Positions 35,525 through 48,660 of a stretch of 64,000 nt of DNA are shown here, piece by piece; within the stretch, counting starts at the first letter, position 1; every line of letters starts with the position of its first letter. The DNA is from Diorhabda sublineata. Its lineage: Eukaryota; Arthropoda; Insecta; Coleoptera; Chrysomelidae. Made by a program: the position numbers and the translations under genes. The stretch lies in contig NC_079482.1 in assembly GCF_026230105.1 (NCBI RefSeq), forward strand, positions 15,934,001 through 15,998,000. Direction: 5' to 3'. The notes below the pieces were generated by a model. That model made no database searches. It was not told the origin of the DNA and saw only the letters and a program-made list of their open reading frames with translations.

Positions 35525-36073
35525 TGTAACGTGTTTCGTAGTTATTTACACTCTTTCTATTCGTGAGGTGAATTAATATACACTCTTAAGTTCTTAATTT
35601 GTTTTCAATACACTTAACTTATAATAACTCACTAATAAATATCACTGGAATAATTTCTGCGCTTACTTTCACTAAGATTATTTATTTAAAACCAACCAAC
35701 TGCGTTCACATAAATCATTTACATACCTAAATTAAATTCTACAAAGTTCTAGAACAAATAGAAGCAAAAAAAATAAATACATAGACTTTCCTCGAAATTA
35801 TTCAAAAGATATACTATGAATAAACCGCCTGATTCTAAAACATTATATAGAAACAAACATTAAACCAATTCAGCTATACATATAAAAAATGTGACAGGCG
35901 CCGCCCGAAAAGCGCTGCGCGCATCCGCCTAATTTTTGAATTTCCATAGTTGCTAGACAAAGTCGGCCTAGAGAACCATTTCGTGAACTTGTTAGTAACA
36001 ATATATTACATTCTCCAATACATATTTGAACATAATTGAAGAAAACACAAGATTTTTTCGATGACATGTAACA
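35525..36073 (-). repeat. Probable 5' LTR of the Gypsy remnant
   Basis: Read on the minus strand it begins TGTTACATGTCATCG and ends CACGTTACA (TG...CA), about 549 bp. It has a GC-rich promoter-like patch (35895-35930) and a polyadenylation-like ggttttaaataaataatc. About 45 bases after its end the gag ATG follows. No matching 3' LTR was found in the window, so the call rests on position, termini and the gag next to it. Confidence 0.5.
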
Positions 36074-37756
36074 TCCTGTCAGAATAAGTTATATAGGTAT
36101 TTCAAAAAGTATGATTTTCAAATATTGGGGGAACGTCCTTTTACTTGCCATTTTCTTCCAATTTCACGGCATAAATACGTTTATTTGTAGCTTATTTAGA
36201 TATAAAATTGAAGATTTTGAAAGGGGAGGAGTTCCTGAGATGCATTGAAAGTCTCACTATTTAGTTAACAAAATATCACACTGTGAATTCAATACCAAAT
36301 AAGGTGTATAGAGTCTGCCTTGAATTTTTAATTACTACATCAATTAAATCACGCTCATTTAATATTTTCATTAAAATTCCATTTGGTTAAGAGTTTTCAG
36401 AATAAACTTTCAAGGGTTTCAGCTGCAAAGGAATTTCAGTTTTCAGTTTATGTATGCTACGCTTACAAATAGAAATTGCTAAACAATTCTGCTCTATTTT
36501 ATGAACCACCTTAACCTCTATAAAAATTCAAATAATTTCAACAATTTTCATAAAATTGATCAGCAATCTACGATTATATGTTGTTTGGTTTCTATCGTAT
36601 AACTTAGCAACCATGTAGTTTAAATTGTTCAGAATCATACATTATTTGTATTCATATAATTAATTACACATTATGATATTATTCATGGAATTATTATGAT
36701 TTTGCATCTTCTTATATCTACAACAGAAAATATGATTACAATCGTATTCACTCTATTCAAAGACAGAAATATATAAAAAACTTTTTGATGGTTTAATAAG
36801 GTTTCTTTAGTTTCTGAGTAAGAATATGTTGAAAACATGCCATATTAAATGTCAGACTATATGCCAGAGCCGATGCGACAAAAGGAAATATTATCAGAAA
36901 AGAAAAAATTCGATGGAGAAATTGCGGAACAAATGTAGGAAAAATTACAGAAGTAAATTGGGAGAGTAAACAGAAGTGCAACTGGAAAAACACAAACCCA
37001 AGCCAAACAGCGATGAATGGAATTAATAACAGAGCAATATTATGAAAATATTAGGAGTTGAGGAAATAACATAATAAGAAAATCATTTAATCAGAAAGAT
37101 AACTGAAGACAATTCCAATCTATTCCCAAGTATAAAGTGAAATAAAATAAACTGATTTGACAGCAGTTGAGAAACAGAAAATTGGATAATTTAAAACAAA
37201 AATGGGGAATAAATAAAAAACGAAACTGAATAGAAAAGTTCGATGATGGTAATAACCTGATTAAAAACTAATAAATATATGTATCATAATTTGTATACTG
37301 TCTCATGCACAGCCATAGGATCTATTTCCCTTTTCTTGTCGTGGCACTGAAGATGCAAAATGTTTACAACTGATCTATCGATCCAAATCCTTTCAGAATG
37401 TAGCAATCGTGAAATGGTTTTATCTGCCTAAGATCTTCTCATAGCATAGAATATGAATAGAGTTTTTCACCTCTATGTAGCAAAATCTGTAAGTTAGTAT
37501 TTGTGGTGGATACAATAAATAAATAATTTCTAATTTTTGATTCCCAGGAGTATGTTTGCCTATCTCAAACCCTGTAGTTTCTTAATGTACCTGATTTTCT
37601 TCCTATTCACTTACTTCTGTAATATTTTCTCTACTGACCTTTAGCCGATTCTACAGAAGATTTCAGGGTCGAGCCAAGAGCTTAACCACCGCTACTATAG
37701 CAAGTCTGTCTTCTATCTCTACACTTCAGTGTGACTTTTGTTATTTTCAAATCAAG
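36074..37756. other. AT-rich spacer, nothing recognised
   Basis: No coding or repeat feature recognised. Confidence 0.5.
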
Positions 37757-38580
37757 GGATTCAAAACAATGTCGTGTAGTAATTGATTATTGCTTCTTGA
37801 TGGAAAACAATACTTTACAAGCTCAGTGGTAGCTTAGAAAGAGTTATCCATATTCGGATCCATAAAAAAATACCATTTGTTATTGGTTTGTTAAATTTGA
37901 GTATGTTCCTACAAACACCGATGATGAACGTTCTGGTCATACAATTGAGGTTGTTACTCCAGAAATCATCAAAACAGTCCGCAAATGGGTTATATCCAAT
38001 CGTAAATTGAAATTTCGTGCGGTAGCTAAGGTTGTGAAGATATTAGAAGGCAATTTGTTCATAATTATGCATCAATATTTGACCATGAGGAAGCTTTTTT
38101 CAAAGTGTGTGCCGTGGTTACTCACAATCGATGAAAAACAACGATATATTGATGATTCAGAGCAGTATTTGGGCATATTCACACATTATAAATCAAATTT
38201 CTTGCGACTGTATGTGACAATGGATGAAACACGGATCCATCACTACACTTCAGAACGAAAACGATCATAATATGAGGGGACTCCAGCCGGTTAACCACTG
38301 TTTTACCAAGACTGTGCACCGATTCAAAAGTTCATGGCAACGATGGTTGAATTGAAGGAATTACACGTCGAATTGCTTCCTCATCAACCGTATAATCCAT
38401 CTGGCCCCCAGTGACTACTGGATATTCATTGATCTGAAAAAAATGCTCGCCGGTAAGAAATTCAGCTTTAATGGAGAAACAATTGCTGAAACTGGTGCCT
38501 ATTTTGAGTTAAAAAACAAATACCTCCACAAGCACGGCATCAAGAAGTTCGAGAAACGATGGAGTGATCGCATTTCTTAA
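37757..38580 (+). pseudogene. mariner transposase, family B copy 2, broken
   Basis: From about 37760: DSKQCRVVIDYCFLMENNTL, KSYPYSDP, ICYWFVKFE, DDERSGHTIEVVTPEIIKTV and RAVAKVVKI. Then, in the open frame 38007-38270, MHQYLTMRKLFSKCVPWLL and VTMDETRIHHYTSE, with the first catalytic aspartate present. About 60-70 residues are missing after this. LFYQDCAPIQKFMATM then keeps the second aspartate, and VELLPHQPYNPSGPQ precedes DYWIFIDLKKMLAGKKFSF with the third. HGIKKFEKRWSDRIS ends before TAA at 38580. All three acidic positions are recognisable, but deletion and stops make the copy dead. It is the best preserved mariner N-terminal half in the window. Confidence 0.85.
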
Positions 38581-41416
38581 AGCTTAATTTTTTTGATATT
38601 TCGTCCTAACCTTGATGACTTCTCCTTTGAATAATTTGAGTACACTAATAAATGCAATTATATGTACTTTGATATCCAAGATGCTAAAGTCATTCAAAAA
38701 TTCTTCACAGTTTGATACTTGTGCGGTTTCTATATCTAAATTTAAGTAATTAAGCATATTTGGGGATTGAATCTCAGCAGATGTTCAAGATAGGGTATCA
38801 TGATTAGATAAGATGTGGTGAAGGAGCAGAACAAGTTCCTGATAATCATTTTCCTATTATTTGTAATAATAAGTATACTGAACACAAAATAATATTTTGT
38901 AGAAATCTTCCGTTAGTGAAATTCCAGTCAATTCGGTCCAAGAAATAAAACTCCCATCAAATTTCATTATGTTATTATAGTCTTTAGCTTCTGGACCATT
39001 ATCAGAATAAAATCTATTCACACAACAATCTAATCATCTGATAATAGGTTTATAATGAATAATGCCCAAAATTAATGAAACGTAGAATGCTCATTTTTGA
39101 CATATAAAACCACGTCAAACACTTCACTTCATTCCCTGTGAAACAAAATGCCAAAGTTATGCCAACATCAATATTCTAGGTTTTTTCACATTATTCGATG
39201 GATATTATTCAGCATTTGAAAAAAATTATTTTAAGTACAGGTATTCCAATCTACCTTTCTTTTTACTAGTTATCAAGAAACCTTCAGACTTCAAGACAAT
39301 AATGTGATGGTGGATGGTGGACCAACTTTCGATGTTCCGGATAGCACCCAGTTGAAATAAAAACAAGTAAATCTTTCCTTGATGATTCCTACACAAACAG
39401 TAATTTTTCAGGTAAGCTGTGTGTTTTAACTGAATCCAGTGAGGATTCAGTTAAAGTGAGAGTTCAAAATTCCAAGATTTTGTCTCCTGAGGGGTCGTGA
39501 ACAAGTTAAAATTTATTGGGGTACAGTTTTTCTTCCTTCAAAAACTTCAAAACAAGCAACTGACTCACGTTTTGTTGTAAGGCAATTTCTGTTGTTGTAA
39601 AATATGTAATCTTGCATTGTCCCCCATACCTTATCAAGTTTTTTTGTTTATTCTCTCAGTATTTGCAATTTTTCTCAAAAGTGAACTTGTACGTTTCATG
39701 AATTTTGCTCATAACTTTATCGTAACTCTGTAAACATTCTCAAAATTGATACTGACAGTTTAACAAAGTTTTGTTTAAACGGTGTTGCCAGATATTGGAA
39801 ATGATATGAAGATTAAAATAAAAGTTAATAGTTTAGAGAAACCATTCGAAACATATTTGAAGGATAATGGAAAATATGGCACAATTCAATATAAATGAAT
39901 TGCTCAAAAAGTGCAAATAATGAAAATTATATCTTAAACTAATTGTGTAAAAATAAATAATCAATTACGTGACACATAAAGAATTTTAGATGGTAACTTT
40001 CTTGTGTGCCCATTTGTATTGCTGTAAGATAGGAACAATCGATTTATATTAAATCACAGAACATGTAATTCAATGTATTACTTACATTTCTTTTATATCC
40101 TGTATATAGTTTCATAAGTGGAAACTATTTGCTTTCTGTTATTTCAAATGAATTTCAGATGATCATACTAGGAATTTTGAAAATAACATTGGTCATTCAT
40201 TAAATATGAAAACACTGTTCTTCATTTATTATATTAATGCATATACTTTAGGACCAAAAAGTGCAATCCGATTATAAAAAATGACAACGTTCCTTAATTC
40301 TGTGAAGTTGGATATCCACAACAAAACGTAAGTTTCAATTAAAAGTTCGCCTCTGTCTCAAGTCCGCTGCCACCGTAAATATGAGAATAAATGAGTTTGT
40401 TATCTTTGCACGAAGTTAGAAGCTTCATTTTATTCTACTGCTTTTGTTGGAGCGGCGTCCAAGGAAAAGTCGTTCAACTCTAATTACATACCCTAAATAG
40501 TCACTAAGTGCTATAAAATAGCTAATAATACGTATCAGTTTATACATTCTGTTCCATTAATGATTTCCAATGCGAGAAATGAAAAATTCCAAAGCTAAAA
40601 TTCTAACTAAGTTTCATGTGAATATAAATGTACCAAATAAGATCTAGGAGATGATATGAATTTTATTTTATGCACAAGCCTTCTGTAGTTGAGAATGAAG
40701 AAAGAAATGATTATATGTCATCAGCTGTCTAGTGAATACCTATAATAATACGACTTTTCTCACACAATGGGGTTTCCGGTAATCTTGGATCACATAGATC
40801 AACTATCAACCCGATTGCAGAACTTAACCTGGAATGAGATTTTTATCAGAGTTTCTGAACAATGCATTTTCTTTTCTGTGGAAATTTCTAAACTCAACTC
40901 ACAAAAGCCTCCTATTATTATCAGTTTTTCTGTTTTTACGGATCTGATCAATTGAATTACAAATGTTAGAAGCGAATTAATTATTATTGAACAGTTATTT
41001 ATGATCTACGAATAAAAAAATGTGATTCCTTGGAGCTCCAGCTATTTTTTTGTCGAGAAATAAAAAAAGACAAAAACCATCAGATTCAGCAGCGGATCAA
41101 CTGAACTATTCGGATTATGATACTATAGATACTCAAAATTACCGAAAATGGGGAAAATTTAAACTTGAATGTGTTGCTTCGCTAGCTTTCCTGAATAAAC
41201 AAGGCCATATTTCCATTAGTTATCTGTCATCCAAGACTAACTATCTCTAAGTTTCGATCCAAAAGATTGAGATTTGTGAATTGCGGTGACTATTTAGTGG
41301 ATTCCATTTTATTCATGTATCTGCCTGGAAAAACAGCATCAAGATACTTACTATAACATCTTGTGATATAGGGAGGTGCACTTTCATGTTCAATCCAGAT
41401 GTATCTCTCTTATAAT
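38581..41416. other. AT-rich spacer, nothing recognised
   Basis: Short open frames at 40767-40955 and 41050-41250 show no known motif. Confidence 0.45.
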
Positions 41417-41730
41417 GTTACGAACTCCTTCCTGACCTGAAATTGGTCATGTCCAGCTATAAAATTTGAAAAATTTATTATGTACCGCGGGATTTTCGAG
41501 AAATTTGTTCTGGGAATATAACGAGTTTTTTTAGAAGAATTAGTTCAAATAAACAAAAAACAACAATCAAAGAATTTAAATAAGTTAGTTAAGTGTTAGT
41601 GTTGAGTTAATCATTATATAAGTTAGTTGAGTGTAGTGTGAAGGGTTTAAATAGATTAAGTGAGTAAAAGACTGTGTTTATGAGTTCACCCCACCGATAG
41701 TGGTGGTGTGAATGAATAAGAAATACATTA
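41417..41730 (+). repeat. LTR-like sequence
   Basis: It starts TGTTACGAACTCCTTC, a common Gypsy-type LTR start. It holds caaataaacaaaa and a run of agttagttragtg repeats, and there is an attaca near 41730 that could be the end. Its 41575-41690 part resembles 13290-13400. There is no coding sequence next to it and no partner LTR, so at most it is a solo LTR. Confidence 0.25.
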
Positions 41731-44425
41731 CAAGCAAAAAATATTCAACCAATTCAGTTGTAAATGAAAAATTGATAAATGACGACGTTTTGAGGAAATA
41801 ATGAATTTGTAGTGAAAAAGTTGTTTCACTCTGGTGAAATATTGAATTCAATTTCCAGTTTTCTACCATCCAAAAAATAATTTGACGGAAATTTGGTGAT
41901 GGAGAGAAATCAGAGCGAGCCAGATCATAAGAATTTAGTGTTTGAGACAATTAAACATTTTTCAATAATAATAGCAGATTAATTTTCAACAAATTTGATC
42001 GTTTTTCCTTAAATCCAATAATAAAAAGTTTCAGAAAATGTGTATAGTGTTGATAATTTCTCGTTTTTCCAATGTCAATACCTTCCGAATCCTAAAACTA
42101 TGTTGCCATGATCCTTATTGGCAAAAAGTATGGCTAGAAGAAGTCCATTGTTTTGATTGAATTCTCAATTTGGGAGAATAATGCCGCCAAATTTCATCAA
42201 ACCTGAAAAATGAAGTCACTAGGATTGCGTTTCAAGATATTCAAAATATTTTATATGAGTAAACTTTTTATCAGCAATAAGCAATGGCTACAAACTCACC
42301 ATCAGTGTACAAAATTAGGTTGATTCAGTTTCTTCTTCAATAAAAAGGGTTGACAGTTATTGTTTGTTAATTTTGAACTCGATTTATGGTATCACAAACT
42401 ACCACGTATGGGTTGATTTTATTTCACCCAAATGTAGTTTTTAAAATTTTATCACCAAACTTCATCAAAAGTAATGAATTATTGTATTTCAACTTTAGAA
42501 TTATTAATCAACTCATCAGTTTGTGTAAGCAAACTTTCTCCAAGAACTTAATTATTTTCTCCGAGTTAGCAGAAGAGCCTGGAGCGCATTGTTTTCTATC
42601 CTCCACTACGCATTCTACAACGGAGGGTAAATTCTGCAAATACATGTCACGCGACAAATTCTCTGTAAACTAATTTGCTCTTTTCCAGCTCTCAACACTG
42701 TCAAGCGTGTAGGTGTAACTTTCTGTATTTAGTAAGATTACCGATGAGGAGAAATTAGTATGAGAAAATTATAACTTGAAATTTAAAAAGGAGTCCATTT
42801 TTTTGTAAGCAACTCTTTTTCGTTATTTTATAAATTCTCATTGTTGCATGATTATATTGAAGAACAGAGAGTACTTGTTCCTATTATGCATCGAAAAAAA
42901 GCCGTGAGCAGCAGAGTTCCATCACGAAAGTCGAATTTTTCGTCGAAGAATTTAACTAATACACAAACAAATCTTTCCATAAAATGAATTTCTTGGAAAT
43001 GATATCAATTCTCAATCTTATTTCTTTATATGGAAAATTTGCTATTCCTCGATAACTTTTCATTTCACTAGTTAACTCTCTCTCTCTCGAATGAAAATTC
43101 ATAATTTCAATAGACCCGGTGGTCTCGAATCCTCTTGTTCAATTCCAATTAACAACAAAGAAAAAATTGTTATAATGACAAGAGATTTCGAAAATGTGAA
43201 GTGAAAAAAATCACCCTAGAAACGATCATACTCGTATTATTCATTAAATAGGAGGCGGTGCAGCTCAACAATTACAACGATCAAAATGGTTTCGGGCGTT
43301 TTGTGCTAGAAGAACTAAAGAAGAAAAATTTGAACTTGAGAAAGACAATCCTTAACATCACCCCTACTTGCATGCGGAGTTCGAACCCTATAGTTAAACT
43401 TTTTCTGGCCAAAAAATAAGAAAATATAACAAAAATGACCATAAAATGGAGAGGGGTGGAGATGGAAAGTTTCGACCTTAGACAGGAAATCATCTCGCAA
43501 CTAATGAAATGTGAAATTTCATTTTTCAGTCGCTTTTCGTTTGACCTGCAGAGGCGAGCAAAGCTCAAAAACCCATTTCATTTGAAATGTGGTAAATGAG
43601 ATCGTTGGTCTAAACTATAACATAATGAATGCTGCGCTCCACTTTCCCCTAGTCTATATTGCTAAAATATTTGGCTCATTGCTACAGCATCCATCTGACA
43701 AAATATTTTGAATCGAAATATAGTTTGTCTCAAAATTAATTGCTGACAAAAGCGACCAAACACTTTGGAAATGTGCAAGAATTAACATCAATTAGCTGCA
43801 AAATATCAAGAGTGAGAAATTTATTTTATGAAGAGGAAGCTAAGGTAACATCTTGTGTGTTATATGTTCATTTTGAGTTCTATTGGTCCATTTTTCTACT
43901 CATTATTTTGAATAGGGATCCAATAGTTTAATACCAACCGGGGAGGAGGTGAATAACTATGGAAATGTGAGATTAGCATCCCTAAAAATAAAGGTAGTGC
44001 TAAGTTGTCCACACAACTTTTGTTCTGGGGCTATAACATATGAAACAGGAAAGTGTTTGAAAAATTGTTCTATAATAAAATTTGCTTTGAATGCTACTCA
44101 TCCAAAAATTGCACTCTAATAAGGAAAGTTCTGACGTGAAAATGTTGAGACAACAATAAAATACGGCTCGTCTTATATTTTGAAGCATCTCATGATATGA
44201 ATACAAGTGTTTTGTGAGGCTCTTGTGAATTCTTTATTATTATGCTCACTAAAATCTGTCAAGGGATGTGAAGCTTAAGTTAGCTCTAGATGAAGAGGTG
44301 CATTATATCACGAAATGTACTTATCTAATTTTGTAATAGAATAAATATCATCTCATTTTATATGAAACTAGTATTTTAATTTGATATATCGTTCTCTTCA
44401 TTATATGTTTGTCTCATCAACGAAA
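41731..44425. other. AT-rich spacer, nothing recognised
   Basis: No domain recognised. 43250-43570 has a more mixed composition and could be an old repeat, but nothing supports a name. Confidence 0.4.
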
Positions 44426-44472
44426 AATTACGGCCTCCGTTAGTGGGGTTCGACTCACTGGTTGAGAAGCGC
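44426..44472 (-). repeat. hAT-like terminal sequence (one end)
   Basis: The reverse complement begins CAGCGCTTCTCAACCAGTGA and continues GTCGAACCCC. CAG-N-G-N-TTCTCAACC is the usual start of many hAT elements and their non-autonomous relatives. Only one end was found. It also holds a B-box-like string, which I take to be part of the terminus. Confidence 0.35.
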
Positions 44473-44924
44473 TGAGTTGAACTCTTATCACGTCGTGTAT
44501 TCTCAGTCTGATCAGGCTATATATTATTTGATTGAATTCAATTTAATATCTAGCCATGAATCGCTAATAATAACATAAATTCTATTTCAGGTTGGATTCT
44601 TTCCAGAATTCTAACATTAGAATTGGTTGCCGCTTCCGCAACTAAAAACCATAAATCTGTTAGTGTTGGATTTATTGAGTAAGTAAAATTTCTACTTTCT
44701 GAAGTTATTACAGTTTTATTGTCTCAAATATCACTGGTTTCAATCTATTCAGAACTAGATAAGGTTTTCAATTACACGAAACATTAGCTGCAATAATATT
44801 AAATTCGGAATGATATTAGATGAATTCTTGTATCAAAGAAATGAATTCATAATATCCATGTTGTTCAAAAATTCTGGTAGTGATATCACAAGTGTTGCCA
44901 AATGGTCAAAGTACGGCATTATAC

Positions 44925-46150
44925 ATTTTTCATGCCAAATTCTGGGATAAATTTATACGAGAGTTGCTATTTGAGTTTTGTGATAAACAAATAAAAATAA
45001 ATATTTATAATTGATCACAAAGCCAATAGCCGAAATATTTTTTCTATTCCTCTCGAAGTACCGCCAAAACATGTGATTTTAACGAATCAACCGCTACTTA
45101 AGGTGTGGAAAAACGTTAATATCGCAATTTATCTCTGATCTGCAGGAATAAGAAAAAATCATTGGATGCCAAATGGCTAATTACCCATTATTTCGATGTT
45201 TTGACTCGTTTTTGTTTGAGCTGATGTGTGAAAGTTGACATTGCCGTGATAGAGAATGATTCATCTTTTACGATTTGTTTCCCTGATATTTACAAACACT
45301 TATGGCAAACATATATCATTATTCTGCTGTATTATTCAGGATTAACCATTCTACATTACTCTAATGGATCGGTGGCGATATGACTAGTTGTTCTTAAAAA
45401 CAGATGAACATGGACTTCTAAGTGCTCGTGCGCGAACAACTTTTGTTGGAATTGACTCGTCTTGAGAGAACCATATAGTTGATTGTTGTTTAGTTGCAGG
45501 TTCATATGCATACATGTATAATTTATCGTTTTTCATGATCTTATAGACGTCTTTTGAAGCATAGGGACTGAATTTTTCCAACATTTTGTCACGAGCTTTT
45601 TATGGGCGGTTGTCAAATTATGCAGTATATAACAAATATTTTGACAGCCACATGTTCATGCAGTATTGAATGTATGAAAGTATGTATGTTTAAGTATGTC
45701 TCAATCTCGTGGTATGTCACATGACGATCTTGCAAAATCAGTTTCCGTACAGCCGATTTTGGAATATTTTGATGAAGTTCATCCTGTAGAGTAGTGCACC
45801 CACGAATGAATTTGGAAAACAAGCGAAGCACAGTAGCTCGGAATGATGTTTCATCATCCAAATTTAAAGCGAGTTGATCGGCACACTACTGTTGCTTTAA
45901 TCCAATCGAAAGTCATAGAAAATCATCGTACGAACATGTTCGCGACTCAATTCTATTTTTCGACCAAGATGAATGTTTCAAATATCTGTAAGCAACTCAA
46001 AAACCACAGGTATGACGTTCTGAGTACCTTCACCATTAAAAATTCCAAACTCTATGACAGCAATGTCAGATTTGACATAATCACATCAATGTCACATATC
46101 TTAAAACTGAAGTAGCAAACTTTGTACACAAAATCAAATTTGATTAGCTA
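44925..46150 (-). mobile_element. mariner element, family A copy 2, broken
   Basis: On the minus strand, 5' sequence sharing gatgtgattatgtcaaat with the 25.7-kb copy leads to VRTMIFYDFRLD-like codons near 45940. The open frame 45861-45613 follows (DDETSFRATVLRLFSKFIRG, TLQDELHQNIPKS, KLILQDRHVTYHEIETYLNI), then 45584-45384 (ASKDVYKIMKNDKLYMYAYE with the first acidic position, and PTKVVRARALRS). Further on, FHTSAQTKT and ASNDFFLFLQIRDKLRY give the second and third regions, with the second aspartate replaced. VAVDSLKSHVLAV and an end in ctcgtataa near 44935 close the copy. It is nearly full length but has several frameshifts. Together with the 25.7-kb copy it would allow the family consensus to be drawn. 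Confidence 0.8.
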
Positions 46151-47040
46151 GAGTGCGAGTCCAATTATCTGAAGCAAACCCTACAGTATCAGTATACGTC
46201 TTTTCTTCAACTTTTCACTTAATAGACCTTTTCTTATGTTTTTCGTGTTGAATTGTCTTGATTTTAGGTCTGTAGATCAATTTTCACTCGTAATTTCAAA
46301 CAGTTTACTAATGGAAAAAGACCTAAAATCAAAACGATGCTTCACTAAAATCAATATACGAATTGACAATATTACATCAATATTATAGATATGGATCCTG
46401 AGATGTCTGAACCAAAAAATTTGTGATTCCGTACATCATTACCGGTTTCCAAGTGGGGGATCGTATAGGGTTATAATCAATTTTCTTGTCAATTTCATAG
46501 CGATTTCGATGGTCACGACATGGTGAGGACAGTGTGAGTGTCTAAAACGATAATGAGATAGTTCTTAAACAATTTATGATACTGTATGAAACTCTACCAG
46601 TATTGTGGATTAGTGCACATCCTACATATGCGAATAAAATGACAAAAAATGCAGGGTTAAATAATTGTTAGATACCTATTTTCAAGAAAACGGAGCTAGA
46701 TGGTCAACATGTCGATGCACAGAAAACATAAGCTCGCAAAAATCAAAGAATTGATAAAAGTAAGTTCCAGAAGGTCTAGTAGTGGTACAAACGAAATTTA
46801 CAAACTTTCTTCGAGAATTTTGTATGTCGTAAGAGATTATTTCGCGGATGTAGGTGAATGAACATTTGGAAAATCATCTACATCATCATTCAAATCAGTG
46901 GATCTTCCAACAAAAAAAATTAGATCAAAATGCGTTTTTTTGAGCATATAAGTATTTGTCACAACTCAAAGAGGACAAAGATCCTCTGCCAATTGTAGCT
47001 ACAATTTGGGAATAATATCTTTCAATGATTAACAAGGAAT
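46151..47040. other. AT-rich spacer, nothing recognised
   Basis: No feature recognised. Confidence 0.5.
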
Positions 47041-47684
47041 ATACAGGGTGATTCATTAAGAATGTCCAATCTCTGAACTGTAGTTTCTAGACCTCAAAAA
47101 GCAACTCAAATGGTAGGCATTTTGAGAATTTGCTTTGAAGTTTTTTGTTTTTGTTTACAAATTTGTTATTGTTACATATTTAAGGAATCATAAAAATTTT
47201 TAATTAAAAAATTTGAATTTATTGAGCTTTTTAGAAGCAAATAACTCGATAACCGATTGAGTTACACGAATCAAAGAAGAGTAACTTTTTTTGTAGAATT
47301 TAACGCTTTTTAATATTTTTTCATTATTTTAGTTATAAGCTTAGCCCAAAACAAGTTTACTTAACACTTAATTTAATTTAATAAACATACAATTTAATTA
47401 ACACAAACAAGTGTAACTAAGGCCCTCTATTAGCAATTTTATATTAGAGAGTGCAAATTATGATTCCTCATGCCAAAAAACGTGAAATTGCCAATTTTCA
47501 AAGAGAAATTGTGAAAACACAAAGAATTATTTCGAAAATCAAAATTTAAATTTAAACTTTGAACACCCCGTATCTCGGAAACTAGCAATATTTACATAAG
47601 GCATGTTGAGCAGAATCATCATATTTTGAGGTCTAGAATCTACAGTTCAGAGATTGGACATTTTCAATGAATCACTCCTGTATA
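47041..47684. mobile_element. MITE with TIRs of about 58 bp and TA flanks
   Basis: The left end acagggtgattcattaagaa and the reverse complement of the right end acaggagtgattcattgaaa match over about 58 bases with only a few differences, both running through tctctgaactgtag and tctagacctcaaaa. TA dinucleotides flank both ends, as expected for Tc1/mariner-type insertion. It is 644 bp with no coding capacity, so it needed a transposase from elsewhere. The close match of the arms makes this the least decayed element in the window. The interior contains gaacaccccgtatctcgg. Confidence 0.85.
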
Positions 47685-48339
47685 TGCGGCAAAAGCTAAA
47701 AATGAGATTATGTTTGAAGCCGCTTTTGGGAATTTACTTTACATATTTAGTTTATTTCTTACTTGTACTTCTACTTAATTTTCTACATATTTGCCTTAGG
47801 AGATCAAAAACCAGAACAGTCCAGGAACAACCCTTAGCAATCCTTTTTTCATCGTTCACGTTCACTCACAATTTTTTTTTTTCGTTCTTGTTTATACTAG
47901 AGAAATGTGCGAATCCAATAATCAATAGGAATTCAATAGAACTAAATATACAAATAATATATACTATCAACACAAAAAATACATATCTACAGTGTATGAA
48001 AATAAATAATAATTATTTTTCCAAAATACTTACACCGTAGAGGTGAGCAAAATTTTTGTTACTTACTAATAACAAAGCAATCATATGATCGTGAAGAACA
48101 AATACCTATATTTCTCAATTTTCAATAATTACAATGCTCATTGAAGCTTGTAACATTACTGCCGAATATTCCAAATCTGCAAATAATTGTTTGCCGCTGG
48201 TTAGATATCTTAGAGTTAAAACAAATCATTCAAGTACAGATAATCTGCTCCACATATGTCAGCTTTGTCAACTCTGCTTACAGTTACATCATCTACAGCA
48301 ATTCTCCGAACATTTCATTATCCATTCGAAAATAATTGT
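47685..48339. other. AT-rich spacer
   Basis: It holds a hydrophobic open frame of 128 codons that starts inside the MITE arm. No gene is supported. Confidence 0.4.
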
Positions 48340-48660
48340 TTTCATGATCTATTTCATTACCACCAATTTCATTCAGTGGAGTGACATGTGAATACATGTG
48401 CTCGACTATTTTCTTGCAGAACCGACAAGAGCTGTTGGGAGTGTTTCTCATGTTCCTGTTATATTTCATTAGAATATGTCCAGTGAACATACTAATAACC
48501 CTCCTTACCTGATCTTAACTCAATAGGGACATATTGTGCTCAGTTATTGGAAAAACAAAGAAATCTCTTTTTGTTTTCTAGCCTGTAGCATACAAATAAG
48601 CCTTGTGGGCATCAAATTTCTGCATTTGCCCATTGCTGTCAACCAATGATTTTGATCAAG
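48340..48660 (-). pseudogene. Non-LTR retrotransposon C-terminal zinc-finger fragment (R1/Jockey-like)
   Basis: On the minus strand: HWLTAMGKCRNLMPTRL, then DQVRRVISMFTGHILMKYNR (relatives: LR.V.GLLTGHC), then NTPNSSCRFCKKIVEHMYSH, a C-x2-C...H...H-like tail that follows RNase H in insect R1-like elements. About 100 codons with stops. Nothing of the RT remains nearby. Confidence 0.5.

Noticed and set aside
43281..43568. Two overlapping minus-strand ORFs
   Set aside because: Phe/Ser-rich reading of a plus-strand A-rich stretch, with no recognisable motif.
47654..48040. 128-codon hydrophobic ORF
   Set aside because: It begins inside a MITE arm and is dominated by Phe, Leu, Ile and Asn as expected from AT-rich DNA.
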